A stretch of DNA of 64,000 bases from P52-10 sp041397365 (GTDB lineage: Bacteria > Pseudomonadota > Alphaproteobacteria > Rhizobiales > Xanthobacteraceae). Location: contig JAWKWT010000005.1 of NCBI GenBank assembly GCA_041397365.1, positions 1 to 64,000 on the forward strand. The letters run 5' to 3'. Below the pieces are notes generated by a model. That model did not search any database, had not been told where the DNA came from, and saw only the letters and a program-made list of their open reading frames with translations. The translations under genes were made by a program, and so were the position numbers. Positions 1 to 8,952 of the stretch are shown here, piece by piece (position 1 is the first letter of the stretch; each line of letters starts with the position of its first letter).

Positions 1-1313
1 AGGAACGGCATGTTCGAGGCGACGCCGGCGATCCTGAATTCCGCGAGCGCGCGTTCGGTGCGGGTTGCGGCGGCGGCGAAATCGTCGCGCGGCGTATGCA
101 CGATCACTTTCGCCAAGAGCGAGTCATAGCGCGGGTTGGTCCGATAGCCGGCATAGCCATAACCATCGACGCGCACGCCGCGTCCCGACGGCGGCTCGTA
201 AACGGAGATCACGCCGCCGGACGAGCGCACCGAACCGTCCGGCTGCATCGTCTCCAGATTCACACGCGCCTGGATCGCGACACCGGACGGCTTCGGAATA
301 TCCGCCTGCATCAGCTTGAGGTCGGACAGCCGCGCGCCTTGCGCGATCTCCAGTTGCGCCCGCACCAAATCGACACCCGTCACCTCCTCGGTCACGGTGT
401 GCTCGACCTGCAAGCGCACATTGGCCTCGATGAAGGCGATGGTTGCGTTGTCGGAGGGGTCCGACGCATCGACAAGAAATTCGAACGTCCCGGCGGAGAG
501 ATAATTCGCCGCCGCCGCGAGTTTCGTCGCAGCCTGCAACAGCCGTTCGCGGACGCCGGAGGCGAGATTCGGCGCGGGCGCGATTTCGAGAATCTTCTGG
601 CGTTCGCGTTGCAGGCTGCATTCGCGCTCCCACAGATGCGAAACCGCGCCGGTGCCGTCGCCGATGATCTGCACCTCGATATGGCGCGCGCGCGGAAACA
701 GTCGTTCGACATAAACGTCGCCATTGCCGAACGACGCTTTCGCCTCCGAGCGGCAACGCTCCATCGCCTCGGCCAACTGGGCGATATCGGTGACGGGGCG
801 CATGCCGCGTCCGCCGCCGCCGGCGATCGCCTTCACCATCACCGCAGCATTCGCGCCAAGCGAGGTCATGAAGGCACGCGCATCCTCTAGCGAGGTGGGG
901 CCGGACGTGCCCGGCACCACCGGCACACTATGCTCGATCGCAAACGCGCGGGCACGACCCTTGTCGCCGAACAGCGACAGCGTTTCCGCGCGCGGGCCGA
1001 CGAAGACGATGCCGGCCTCGGCACATGCGGATGCGAAGGCGGCGTTCTCGCTGAGAAATCCGTAACCGGGGTGGATCGCGTCGCACCCCGCCTCACGCGC
1101 CGCCGCGATCACGGCTCCGATATCGAGATAGCTCGCAGCCCCCGTGCCGGGCAGAACCACGGCCTCGTCCATCATCCGGACATGCAGCGATTTCGCATCA
1201 TCCTCCGGGTGAACCGCTACGGTTGCGATCCCGAGATCGGCGGCGGTGCGGGCGATACGGATGGCGATCTCGCCACGGTTGGCGATCAGCAGCTTCTTGA
1301 AGGTCGAGGGCAC
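1..1313 (-). CDS. Biotin carboxylase domain protein (acyl-CoA/pyruvate carboxylase type), 3' end outside the window
   Basis: Biotin carboxylase: ATP-dependent carboxylation of biotin in the first half-reaction of an acyl-CoA or pyruvate carboxylase. The first 437 residues are present. The N-terminus FKKLLIANRGEIAIRIAR is the family opening; a glycine-rich ATP-grasp loop (VKAIAGGGGRGMRPV) lies near residue 165 and EANVRLQVEHTVTEEVTG, with the catalytic arginine region, near residue 300. The start is GTG with GGAAGAA just upstream. The C-terminal biotin carboxylase domain, and any carboxyltransferase or biotinyl domain, lies beyond position 1, so the substrate cannot be told. It is divergent from the enoyl-CoA hydratase at 1634, which suggests an acyl-CoA context. 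Confidence 0.9.
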   Translation of the reverse strand, partial: MPSTFKKLLIANRGEIAIRIARTAADLGIATVAVHPEDDAKSLHVRMMDEAVVLPGTGAASYLDIGAVIAAAREAGCDAIHPGYGFLSENAAFASACAEAGIVFVGPRAETLSLFGDKGRARAFAIEHSVPVVPGTSGPTSLEDARAFMTSLGANAAVMVKAIAGGGGRGMRPVTDIAQLAEAMERCRSEAKASFGNGDVYVERLFPRARHIEVQIIGDGTGAVSHLWERECSLQRERQKILEIAPAPNLASGVRERLLQAATKLAAAANYLSAGTFEFLVDASDPSDNATIAFIEANVRLQVEHTVTEEVTGVDLVRAQLEIAQGARLSDLKLMQADIPKPSGVAIQARVNLETMQPDGSVRSSGGVISVYEPPSGRGVRVDGYGYAGYRTNPRYDSLLAKVIVHTPRDDFAAAATRTERALAEFRIAGVASNMPF

Positions 1314-1633
1314 GTTTCTTCCGATCTGTTTCTGGTTTTTGTTGTCTGGCTCTTTGGAAGGCAAAAGGAACCTGGCGCGGGGCGACCGCCCGCGGAAGAC
1401 TACAAGATGACGGCAGCGCCGCGAAGATGTCCATATGCCCGGCGAGAATGGGACTTTGCGCCCGTCGAAGAGCTACGCACCCACGATCATCGGATAGATT
1501 GCCCCACCAGGGCGTTCGTCTCTTCGCCATCGCCGGCCCGGATGCTATGAGAGATTCCGGATTTCGTCTCGCAAGACGCGGCCCGCACTAGACAACGAAT
1601 TCAAACCAACAACACCACGTCCGGAGGACAGCC
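1314..1633. other. Divergent intergenic region
   Basis: 320 bases between the divergent biotin carboxylase and enoyl-CoA hydratase genes. It should hold both promoters. A GGAGGA ribosome binding site for the downstream gene lies at about 1622. I see no convincing sigma70 pair, repeat or small gene here. Confidence 0.5.
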
Positions 1634-2536
1634 ATGTCGACGACATCGACATTCCCGACATTCGAAACCATCATCTACGACGAGCCGCGCCCGGCGGTCG
1701 CCCGCGTCACGCTGAACCGCCCCGACAAGCGCAACGCGCAGAATATGCAGATGACCTATGATCTGAACAGCGCGTTCGACTACGCCGTGCGTCAGCCACA
1801 CATCAAGATCATCGTTCTGGCCGCCGTCGGCGAACATTTTTCCGGCGGACACGATCTCGGCGGCGACGGCAACAAGACCTGGCGCGATTTTCCGATCGTC
1901 GGCACCTGGGCCAATTTCGATTCGCCCGGCGCGGAGGGCCGCTACGCGCGCGAGATGGAGATCTATCTCGAAATCACCGAACGCTGGCGCAATCTGTCGA
2001 AGCCGATCATCGCGCAGGTTCAGGGCAAGTGCATCACCGGCGGGTTGATGCTCGCCTGGTGTTCCGACTTCGTCGTCGCCAGCGACGACGCGAAATTCAT
2101 CTGCACCTCGACCAAGATGGGCGGCACCGGCGTCGAGTTCTGGGCCTATCCGTGGGAAATCGGCCCGCGCCGCGCCAAGCTATGGATGCTGGAAGGCGAG
2201 ATTTCGGCGCAGAAGGCCGAGTCCTACGGCATGGTGAACGAGGTCGTTCCGCGCGCGCAGCTTGAGAGTTTCACGCTCGATCTCGCCGAACGCCTCTGCA
2301 AGCACACCACCTGGACGCTGAACATGACGAAAGCGACCGTCAACACCGCGCAGGACGCGATGGGTCGCCGGCTGTCGATGCAGCACGCATTCGCCGTGCA
2401 TCAGCTCGGTCATGCGCATCGCGTGCTGGTGCATGGCGCTGCGATCGATCCGAACACGCTGCCGGACAACATCCGCGCGCATTTCGACAAGCGCGCGCCG
2501 ATGGCGGGCGACAAGCCGAAAGCAGGCGCGAAGTAA
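1634..2536 (+). CDS. Enoyl-CoA hydratase/isomerase family protein
   Basis: Crotonase-fold protein of 300 aa, expected to hydrate or isomerise an acyl-CoA thioester. Family features: VARVTLNRPDKRNAQN near residue 24, the oxyanion-hole segment HFSGGHDLGGDG near 72 (classical FSAGxDL), and a second oxyanion region around IIAQVQGKCITGGLML. The ATG at 1634 follows a strong GGAGGACA site. The protein is about 40 residues longer than typical 260-aa hydratases, with an extra stretch after the first oxyanion segment (about residues 78-110) and a C-terminal extension, as in some dehydratase-like subfamilies. The substrate cannot be predicted. Confidence 0.9.
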   Translation: MSTTSTFPTFETIIYDEPRPAVARVTLNRPDKRNAQNMQMTYDLNSAFDYAVRQPHIKIIVLAAVGEHFSGGHDLGGDGNKTWRDFPIVGTWANFDSPGAEGRYAREMEIYLEITERWRNLSKPIIAQVQGKCITGGLMLAWCSDFVVASDDAKFICTSTKMGGTGVEFWAYPWEIGPRRAKLWMLEGEISAQKAESYGMVNEVVPRAQLESFTLDLAERLCKHTTWTLNMTKATVNTAQDAMGRRLSMQHAFAVHQLGHAHRVLVHGAAIDPNTLPDNIRAHFDKRAPMAGDKPKAGAK

Positions 2537-2552
2537 ATTCACGACATAGAAA

Positions 2553-2578
2553 AGCAGGCCGGTGGATGCCGGCCTGCT
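2553..2578 (+). terminator. Hairpin after the enoyl-CoA hydratase gene
   Basis: A 10-bp perfect stem (AGCAGGCCGG at 2553-2562, CCGGCCTGCT at 2569-2578) with a 6-base loop, 17 bases after the stop codon. There is no long T-run, so it may be a weak terminator or an mRNA 3' stabiliser. Confidence 0.55.
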
Positions 2579-2744
2579 CTCTGCGCGAACGCCAGGCAAT
2601 CGTTTGGCGAAACCTCAATTCGCCGGAACCTTGGCGAAGGCGATTGCGCAAAGAGTTGTGTTTTTCACCGCACGGCAAACGTTCGGCACGAAAGCGATCG
2701 ACAGGAATCGTGCGCCGGACAGGATAATCGATAGGAGCCTCGGC

Positions 2745-3440
2745 TTGAGTCGTCTCGACCCATCGCTGATCGCTGACCTGCCAGCCTTTCAGGAGCTGAG
2801 CGGCGGCGATCTCGACACGATCCTGTCGCGCGCCACCGCCCTTCGCGTGGCGAAGGATGCCATCTTCGAACAGGGCGGAAGCAAAATCCTTCTCGTGCTT
2901 CTGGACGGGCAGGTGCGGGTGTCAGGCCCATGCCCGACGGGCGTCAGGTGATCGTGCGCTACATCGTGCCGGAGAATTGTTCGCATCGCCCAGGCGATCG
3001 GACGCGACACTTATCCAGCAAGCGCGATCGCCGCCGTCGATTGCGTCGTCCTGTCATGGCCCGGCAAGCTCTGGAACGAATTCGCCTCCTCCTTTCCGTC
3101 GTTCGGCAAGGCCACTTACAAGACCCTGGGCATGCGGCTCGAAGACGTACAGATGCAAATGGTCGACATGGCGACCAAGCAAGTGGAGCAGCGGATTGCG
3201 CATGCGCTGCTTCGGCTGGTCCGCCAGTCCGGCAAGAAGACCGACGACGGCGTCCTGATCGATTTTCCGATCTCGCGTCAGGACATCGCCGAAATGACAG
3301 GAACCACTCTCCACACCGTCAGCCGCGTGCTATCGGCCTGGGAGGACAAGGGCCTCGTGAAAAGCGCGCGCCAGCAGGTCAGCGTCATCCAGCCGCACAA
3401 GCTGTTGCTGCTGGCGGAAGGCCGCAACGTTCGGGATTAA
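2745..3440 (+). pseudogene. Crp/Fnr family transcriptional regulator, broken by three apparent single-base deletions
   Basis: Cyclic-nucleotide-binding-fold regulator with C-terminal winged helix (ISRQDIAEMTGTTLHTVSRV near the end), the Crp/Fnr architecture. TTG start at 2745 with AGGAG 8 bases upstream. The frame is lost near 2922-2926, again at 2970-2973 (P-GELF junction) and at 2982-2984, after which it returns to the original frame, because three deletions total three bases. Adding back one base at each site, a G at the last two, gives a continuous product of about 230 aa through VRYIVPGELFGIAQAIGRD. All three lie within about 60 bases and the rest is undamaged, so sequencing error is at least as likely as a real pseudogene. 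It overlaps convergently with the DUF1858 gene. Confidence 0.8.
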
Positions 3441-3658
3441 TTCGTCTCAGGCATATCGCCGTCGATGACGGCGTGCAGCTCCTCGCGGAACCGATGTCCG
3501 TCGACCCCGTGCTCGCGGATCGCATCGTTCACGGTCTGGAATTTCGCGAACGGGCAGCCGACGCACAACATGCCGTGACTGAGGATAACGCGGATCGTCG
3601 CCGGCCACATCCGCATCACGTCTTCCATCGTCATGTCGTCACGATAGGCTGCGTTCAT
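3437..3658 (-). CDS. DUF1858 domain-containing protein
   Basis: Small protein of 73 aa. The DUF1858 signature is visible: a helix MEDVMRMWPATIRVILSHGM followed by CVGCPFAKFQTVNDAIREHG, with a CxxC pair thought to carry a disulfide or bind a redox cofactor. Members are often found near hybrid-cluster, NO or Crp/Fnr-type genes, which agrees with the adjacent Crp/Fnr regulator whose 3' end overlaps by 3 bases. The frame stays open upstream to 3994, but family length and the conserved N-terminus support the ATG at 3658. Function unknown. Confidence 0.8.
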   Translation of the reverse strand: MNAAYRDDMTMEDVMRMWPATIRVILSHGMLCVGCPFAKFQTVNDAIREHGVDGHRFREELHAVIDGDMPETN

Positions 3659-3854
3659 CGGCTTCTCTGCGAGAGGATGCGACCAAGATAGATCACGCCG
3701 CAAAGAACCATCGTTGTTCTCGCGCAAATCCCGGCGAATGCTGCCTTGCGGCAAGATCAGACGCGGATTCATCGTCAGGTCAGATGCTGGCGCCTGCCCT
3801 CTGCCGTCTGCAAATGTACGTCGACGCCGGGGACGGCCCCGAGCAGCCGGCCTA

Positions 3855-3994
3855 AGCGATCGGACGATCCGATCGGTGATGAAGCCTTGTACGATGCCGT
3901 TGAGCGTGATCGCCATGCCGCGCGCGGCGAACGCAATCCGGTTGTGGTCGAACGCAAGCCGGTCGAACCGATCCTGTCCAGCGCCGCTGCTCAA
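3855..3994 (-). pseudogene. Possible remnant of an ApbE-like FAD:protein FMN transferase
   Basis: On the minus strand the peptide FDHNRIAFAARGMAITLNG continues into IVQGFITDRIV. It resembles the (T)LNGIxQGxxTDR segment of ApbE flavin transferases. No start codon, N-terminal domain or continuous downstream frame is present; weak continuation may exist in another frame around 3775-3860. It sits between the DUF1858 gene and tRNA-Gly. I read it as a decayed fragment; chance resemblance in a GC-rich frame cannot be excluded. Confidence 0.35.
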
Positions 3995-4031
3995 GGAAGG
4001 GCCGGCGCAACGACGATATCGTTGCTAATTC

Positions 4032-4105
4032 TGGAGCGGGCGAAGGGAATCGAACCCTCGTATGCAGCTTGGGAAGCTGCCGTTCTACCATTGAACTACG
4101 CCCGC
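4032..4105 (-). tRNA. tRNA-Gly (CCC)
   Basis: Complete cloverleaf: acceptor stem GCGGGCG/CGCCCGC, T-arm GGGTTCGATTCCC, anticodon stem GCAGC/GCTGC enclosing the 7-base loop TTCCCAA, giving anticodon CCC, and an encoded CCA at the 3' end (4034 to 4032). It reads GGG codons, which suits a GC-rich genome. The neighbouring sequence has no integrase. Confidence 0.95.
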
Positions 4106-4273
4106 GCGCCGCGAAACGGCGAATGCGCGGACCGTAAACGAGACCCTCATCGGACACAAGAGTCCGGGAACGAGAGGAGTAAGCAAGACACGCTTGCCTC
4201 GTCCCACGCCGCTGATCTACGTTCCTCGCCGCGCGGAGCGGCGAGAACGACGCTCCGGCAGGGAGAGAGACCT

Positions 4274-5431
4274 ATGCCCGATCTTGCGGCCGTATCCGAC
4301 ATTCTGAAACGCGCGACCGACGCCGGCGACGTGCCGGGTGTCATCGCGACGGCCGCGACGATGGACGGAGTCATCTATCAGGGCGCGTTCGGGCGGCGCA
4401 GCCTCGCCGGCGACGCGCCGATGACGCTCGACACCGTCGTCCGCATCGCCTCGATGACCAAGGCGATCACCGGCGCCTGCGCGATGCAACTCGTCGAGCA
4501 AGGCAAGCTCGATCTCGACGCGCCGATCGGTCCGCTGCTTCCCGATCTCGGCCGCGTGCAGGTGTTCGAAGGCTTTGATGCAACCGGCGAACCGAAACTG
4601 CGCGCGCCAAAACGGCCGATCACGTTGCGGCATCTGCTGACGCACACCTCCGGCCATGTCTACGACACCTGGAACGCGCGCATCACGCCCTATCGCGAGA
4701 AGGCCGGCATTCCGTCGACGGATTCCGGTCTCAACGCTGCGCTGCTGACGCCGCTGATGTTCGATCCCGGCGACAAATGGGAATACAGCATCGGCATCGA
4801 CTGGGCCGGCAAGGCGGTCGAGGCCGCGTCCGGCATGAAGCTCGGCCAGTACATGAAGCAGAACATTTTCGATCCGCTCGGCATGATGGACACCGGCTTC
4901 GCCGTCGGCGAACCGCAGCGCGCGCGCCTGGCCGGCATTCATTCGCGCGGCGAGAACGGACTTGCGCCATTTGAGCGCAAATATGCCGACAATCCGGAAT
5001 ATGAAGCCGGCGGCGGCGGCCTCGCCTCGACCGTCAGCGACTATCTCACCTTTACGCAGATGATCCTGCATGGCGGCACCTTCCGCGGTGCCCGCATTCT
5101 GAAGCCTGAAACGGTCGCGCTGATGTCTCGGAACGCGATGGGCGACCTCAACGTGCGCGCCCTGAAGGCCGCGCAGCCGCAGCGCTCGAACGATGTCGAC
5201 TTCATCGACGGCATGAAATGGGGGCTGACCTTCCTCATCAATCCGCAGCCGATGGCGACCGGCCGCTCCGCCAACTCGCTCGCTTGGGCGGGATTGATGA
5301 ACTCTTATTACTGGATCGATCCGACGAGGAAAGTGACCGGCGTGTTCGCGACGCAGATCCTGCCGTTCTGCGACGTCAAGGCACTGCCGCTGTTCCAGCA
5401 ATTCGAAACGGCGATCTATAAATCGCTGTGA
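4274..5431 (+). CDS. Serine hydrolase, class C beta-lactamase fold
   Basis: 385-aa protein of the beta-lactamase/penicillin-binding-protein-like esterase family. The SxxK nucleophile motif is SMTK (about residue 66, in IASMTKAITG) and the second element YSIGIDW (about 174) sits at the YxN position. No clear KTG is seen; WAGLMNSYYW in the C-terminal third is a candidate for that strand. There is no signal peptide, so a cytoplasmic esterase role is more likely than peptidoglycan work. The ATG at 4274 follows GGGAGAGAGA; the frame is open further upstream but that part overlaps tRNA-Gly on the opposite strand and was excluded. Confidence 0.88.
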   Translation: MPDLAAVSDILKRATDAGDVPGVIATAATMDGVIYQGAFGRRSLAGDAPMTLDTVVRIASMTKAITGACAMQLVEQGKLDLDAPIGPLLPDLGRVQVFEGFDATGEPKLRAPKRPITLRHLLTHTSGHVYDTWNARITPYREKAGIPSTDSGLNAALLTPLMFDPGDKWEYSIGIDWAGKAVEAASGMKLGQYMKQNIFDPLGMMDTGFAVGEPQRARLAGIHSRGENGLAPFERKYADNPEYEAGGGGLASTVSDYLTFTQMILHGGTFRGARILKPETVALMSRNAMGDLNVRALKAAQPQRSNDVDFIDGMKWGLTFLINPQPMATGRSANSLAWAGLMNSYYWIDPTRKVTGVFATQILPFCDVKALPLFQQFETAIYKSL

Positions 5432-5450
5432 CCAGCCTGCGAGGCCGTCG

Positions 5451-6557
5451 TCACAGCTTGAAATGCTTCGACAGCTTCAGGCCCTGCGCCTGATAGTTCG
5501 AGCCGATGCGCTGGCCGTAAAGCGCGTCGGGCCGGGAGATCATCCGCTCATAGACGAGACGGCCGACGATCTGCCCGTGTTCGAGAATGAACGGCACCTC
5601 GCGCGAGCGCACCTCCAGCACCGCGCGCGAGCCCTGCCCGCCGGCCCCGGCATAGCCGAAGCCCGGATCGAAGAAGCCCGCATAATGCACGCGGAATTCG
5701 CCGACCAGCGGATCGAACGGCACCATTTCAGCGGCGAAATCCGGCGGCACCTGCACCGCCTCCTTAGAGGCGAGGATGTAGAACTCGCCGGGGTCGAGGA
5801 TCAGGCTGCGATCCTCGCGCGCGGCGATCGGCTCCCAGAACTCGGCCGCCGCGTAGCCCGCGCGGCGATCGACATCGACGACGCCGGTGTGGCGTTTGGC
5901 GCGATAGCCGACGAAGCCGTTGGAGTTTTCGCCGGAGAGATCGACGCTGAGCGCGAGGCCGTTGCTCAGATCAGCCTCCTCGCTATCGACCAGCCGCTCG
6001 CGCGCATGCAGCGCCGCGAGCGCGGCGGCATCGAGCGTCGCCTCGCCCTGCCGGAAACGGATCTGCGAGAGGCGCGAGCCTTCCCGCAGCAGCACCGGAA
6101 ACGTCTTCGGACTGATCTCCGCGTAGAGCGGCCCGTGATAGCCGGCGTCGATCATATCGAAGCGGCGCGTGCCATCTGCGATCACGCGCGTGAACACGTC
6201 GAGCCGGCCGGTCGAGCTTTTCGGATTGGCGGCGGCGGCGACACCTGCCGGCAGCGCCAGACTCTCGATCAGCGGCACGATGTAGACGCAGTTCGTCTCC
6301 AGCACCGCGCCGTCGGCGAGGCTGATTTCATGCAGCTTCAAATCCTCGATCCGGTCGGCGACGGTCGCCCCGGGTCCCGGCAGAAAACTGGCGCGCACGC
6401 GGTAGGCGATATCGCCAAGCCGAAGGTCGAGGCTTGCCGGCTGAATCTGGCTTTCGATGAAGGGATAGGCAGGCAGGATCGCGCCGGCATCCGCCATCGC
6501 CGCGATCAGGCGGTCGGGAAGAATTCCTGTCGCGTCGGGCGGCAGCGCAAACGGCAC
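5451..6557 (-). CDS. dcd: 2'-deoxycytidine 5'-triphosphate deaminase (two-domain type)
   Basis: Deaminates dCTP to dUTP to supply dTMP synthesis. 368 aa, about twice the length of the E. coli enzyme, as is usual in alphaproteobacteria where two Dcd/dUTPase-like folds are fused. The N-terminal half has QIQPASLDLRLGD and AAANPKSSTGRLDVFTRV, and the second half repeats the barrel (GFFDPGFGYAGAGGQGSRAV). Transcribed divergently from metZ; the shared region holds the SAM-II riboswitch of metZ. Confidence 0.93.
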   Translation of the reverse strand: MPFALPPDATGILPDRLIAAMADAGAILPAYPFIESQIQPASLDLRLGDIAYRVRASFLPGPGATVADRIEDLKLHEISLADGAVLETNCVYIVPLIESLALPAGVAAAANPKSSTGRLDVFTRVIADGTRRFDMIDAGYHGPLYAEISPKTFPVLLREGSRLSQIRFRQGEATLDAAALAALHARERLVDSEEADLSNGLALSVDLSGENSNGFVGYRAKRHTGVVDVDRRAGYAAAEFWEPIAAREDRSLILDPGEFYILASKEAVQVPPDFAAEMVPFDPLVGEFRVHYAGFFDPGFGYAGAGGQGSRAVLEVRSREVPFILEHGQIVGRLVYERMISRPDALYGQRIGSNYQAQGLKLSKHFKL

Positions 6558-6625
6558 GTCGGCATCCTGAAAGTCGGCTGTTTCCAGCGGATTATACCAC
6601 CCTTTCCGGTTATCCGATGACCGCC

Positions 6626-6654
6626 TTGACGGAAAGGGCGGCGCCGATTAAGAG
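6626..6654 (+). promoter_or_regulatory. Predicted sigma70-type promoter for the metZ leader
   Basis: TTGACG at 6626-6631 and TAAGAG at 6649-6654, separated by 17 bases. The predicted transcription start (about 6661) falls just before the SAM-II aptamer, which supports the assignment. Confidence 0.5.
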
Positions 6655-6663
6655 CATGGTTTA

Positions 6664-6718
6664 TCCCGTGGTGATTTGAGCCGGCCGGCTTGCAGCCACG
6701 TTAAACAAATAGCTAAAC
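6664..6718 (+). promoter_or_regulatory. SAM-II riboswitch
   Basis: The sequence matches the SAM-II (metA motif) aptamer: CGTGGTGATTTG, then CCGGCTTGCAGCCACGTTAAA, then AAATAGCTAAA, with P1 formed by CGTGG/CCACG and the pseudoknot segment at the 3' side. SAM-II senses S-adenosylmethionine in alphaproteobacteria and represses methionine biosynthesis genes. It lies about 85 bases before the metZ start. A strong hairpin (CAGGCCGGG/CCCGGCCTG, 6718-6745) follows and may be part of the expression platform. Confidence 0.9.
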
Positions 6719-6745
6719 AGGCCGGGGACATGTGATCCCGGCCTG
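6718..6745 (+). terminator. Hairpin in the SAM-II expression platform
   Basis: A 9-bp stem with a 10-base loop directly after the aptamer; a second small hairpin (TCGGAATTTTCCGA) and a T7 run follow before the metZ ribosome binding site. Likely the off-state structure of the riboswitch, though the mechanism (termination or RBS occlusion) cannot be told from sequence alone. Confidence 0.5.
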
Positions 6746-6800
6746 TCGGAATTTTCCGAGGCCGGTATTTTTTTGGCCGGAGACGGCCGCAGGAGGTCAC

Positions 6801-8001
6801 TTGTCCGACAAACGCCCCGATCCCGTCGCCCGCAATTACCGCCCCGAAACCCGCCTCGTTCATGGCGGCACGCTCCGCTCCCAGTTCGGCGAGACGTCAG
6901 GTCGCTATTCCTGACGCAGGGCTACGTCTACGACTCCGCCGAGCAATGCGCGGCGCGCTTCAACAATACCGATCCGGGCTTCATCTATTCGCGCTTCGCC
7001 AACCCGACGGTGGCGATGTTCGAGCAGCGCATGATCGATCTGGAAGGCGCTGAAGCCGCGCGCGCCACCGCGACCGGCATGGCGGCGGTGACGACGGCGA
7101 TCCTGGCTCCTTGCGCGCCGGCGATCATGTGGTCGCGGCGAAGGCGCTGTTCGGCTCCTGTCGCTTCGTCGTCGAAGACCTGCTGCCGCGCTACGGCATC
7201 ACCTCGACGCTGGTCGATGGCGAGAATCTCGACCAGTGGCAGAAGGCGATGCAGCCGAACACGAAATCGCTGTTCCTGGAAAGCCCGACCAATCCGACGC
7301 TCGATGTCGTCGATATCGCGGAGGTCGCCAAGATCGCGCATGCCGGCGGCGCGCGGCTGATCGTCGACAACGTGTTCGCGACGCCGCTCTGGCAGAGCCC
7401 GCTCGCGCTCGGCGCGGATGTCGTGGTCTATTCCGCGACCAAGCATATCGACGGTCAGGGCCGCTGCCTCGGCGGCGTGATCCTGTCGAGCAACGATTTC
7501 ATCCAGGAGCACATTCACAATTTCCTGCGCCAGACCGGCCCGTCGATGTCGCCGTTCAATGCATGGGTCCTGCTGAAGGGACTGGAGACGCTCGGCGTGC
7601 GCGTGCGGCAGCAGACCGAGACGGCCGCGAAGATCGCCGACGTGCTGGCCAAGCACCCGAAGATTTCGCGGCTGGTCTATCCCGGTCGCGCCGATCATCC
7701 GCAGGCCGCGATCGTGAAGAAGCAGATGAAGGCCGGCTCGTCGCTGATCGCCTTCGAGGTCAAGGGCGGCCGCGCCGCCGCGTTCCGCACGCTCAACGCG
7801 CTGAAGCTCGCGCGCATCTCCAACAACCTCGGCGACGCGAAAAGCCTCGTCACCCATCCGACAACGACGACGCATCAGAGGCTGACGCCGGAAGCGCGCG
7901 CCGAACTCGGCATCACCGAAGGCATGATCCGCTTTTCGGCCGGGCTCGAACACGCCGACGACCTGATCGAGGATCTGGAGGCGGCGCTGGCGCAGGCGTA
8001 A
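6801..8001 (+). pseudogene. metZ: O-succinylhomoserine sulfhydrylase, broken by two apparent single-base deletions
   Basis: PLP enzyme converting O-succinylhomoserine and sulfide to homocysteine in methionine synthesis. TTG start at 6801 right after AGGAGGTC. The N-terminus RPETRLVHGGTLRSQFGETS is typical; the PLP lysine is in SATKHIDGQGRCLGG. The frame is lost near 6895-6902 (after GETS, before LFLTQGYVYDSAEQC) and again at 7109-7110, where one C added to a CC run restores ILAPLRAGDHVV. Corrected length is about 400 aa, as expected. The riboswitch and RBS are intact and both breaks are single bases, so a sequencing artefact is likely and the gene is probably functional in the organism. Confidence 0.9.
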
Positions 8002-8028
8002 GCCTGTCCGGACGATCCTGAAAGCGCG

Positions 8029-8952
8029 CTACATCGGCCTGACAAGCATCACGTCCGACGGCACCGCCTGGCCGGACTGGATGCGGCTGACGCTCTCGAT
8101 GATGGTGTCGCCCAGCAACTGCGCGAAGCAGGCATAGCCCCAGTCGTTCAGGTGCAGGCCGTCGTTGAACACGAAATCCTCGAACGGCAGCTTCTGGTCG
8201 TTGTGCCAGTTTCGCATCACGGAGAAACGCGGAAATCGCGCGACCTGCTTGGCTTGTGCGACACGGCCGATGAGATCGTTCATCTTGTAGGCCTTCTCCT
8301 GCACATCAGGGGCGGCCGTTGCCGGAACGTATTGCGGATCGATGAGAACGATGTCGGCGCCGAGCGCCTTGATCTGATCGATTCCATCCTCGATCAGAGC
8401 TTGCGTCCTGATGACCGCGGATTCGTCTCCGCGCATGATCGTGTTGGTGCCGAGTTGCCAGATCACCATATCCGGCTTGGCGTCGAGCACGGCGACCTTC
8501 AACCTCTTCATCATTTGCGGCGTTTCCTCGCCGCCGATGCCACGGTTGAGAACCGTAATGTCCGAATACGGATATTTGCGCCGCAATTGGTCCGCAAGCC
8601 GGTAAGGGTAAGAGAAAATCGGCGACGTCACACCATATCCGGTCGTCGACGACGATCCGAACGCGACGATCGTCACCGGCTTTCCGGCGATCAGTTTCTT
8701 GGCGATTCCGGGAAGCGAACCTTCAAGATATGCATCGCGCGACGCGCACGGAACGCGCTTGAAGATGTCGGCGGCACGCTTGACCGCGTCGTCGATTTTA
8801 TCCGCCGCCCGATCGACGCCCTCTTTCGTTCGCTCGACGATGCCCTTCTGGGGCGGCTGCGGCGATTGCGCGAGCGAGACAGACGGGGCAACAAACAGCA
8901 AAAGGGCGAGGAGGGCCGCGCTCCGGCGCAGCCGGACAGGAAATACGTTCAT
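8029..8952 (-). CDS. SGNH/GDSL-like hydrolase, exported (catalytic motifs intact)
   Basis: 307 aa with an N-terminal signal peptide (LRRSAALLALLLFVAPSVSLA). The SGNH blocks are present: block I VAFGSSSTTGYG, block II GIGGEETPQ, block III WQLGTN, block V DGLHLNDW with the Asp and His. Expected to be a periplasmic esterase/acyl hydrolase. The ATG overlaps the stop of the upstream paralogue (TAATG), and that gene overlaps opgC, so all three are translationally coupled. Context suggests work on succinylated or acylated periplasmic glucans or another extracytoplasmic acyl-glycan; this is inference. Confidence 0.85.
   Translation of the reverse strand: MNVFPVRLRRSAALLALLLFVAPSVSLAQSPQPPQKGIVERTKEGVDRAADKIDDAVKRAADIFKRVPCASRDAYLEGSLPGIAKKLIAGKPVTIVAFGSSSTTGYGVTSPIFSYPYRLADQLRRKYPYSDITVLNRGIGGEETPQMMKRLKVAVLDAKPDMVIWQLGTNTIMRGDESAVIRTQALIEDGIDQIKALGADIVLIDPQYVPATAAPDVQEKAYKMNDLIGRVAQAKQVARFPRFSVMRNWHNDQKLPFEDFVFNDGLHLNDWGYACFAQLLGDTIIESVSRIQSGQAVPSDVMLVRPM

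Noticed and set aside
4032..4105. tRNA-Gly as an active island attachment site
   Set aside because: No integrase, direct repeat of the tRNA 3' end or island-like composition was seen nearby.
3746..4273. N-terminal extension of the serine hydrolase
   Set aside because: The extension crosses tRNA-Gly and has no homology; a ribosome binding site directly precedes ATG 4274.
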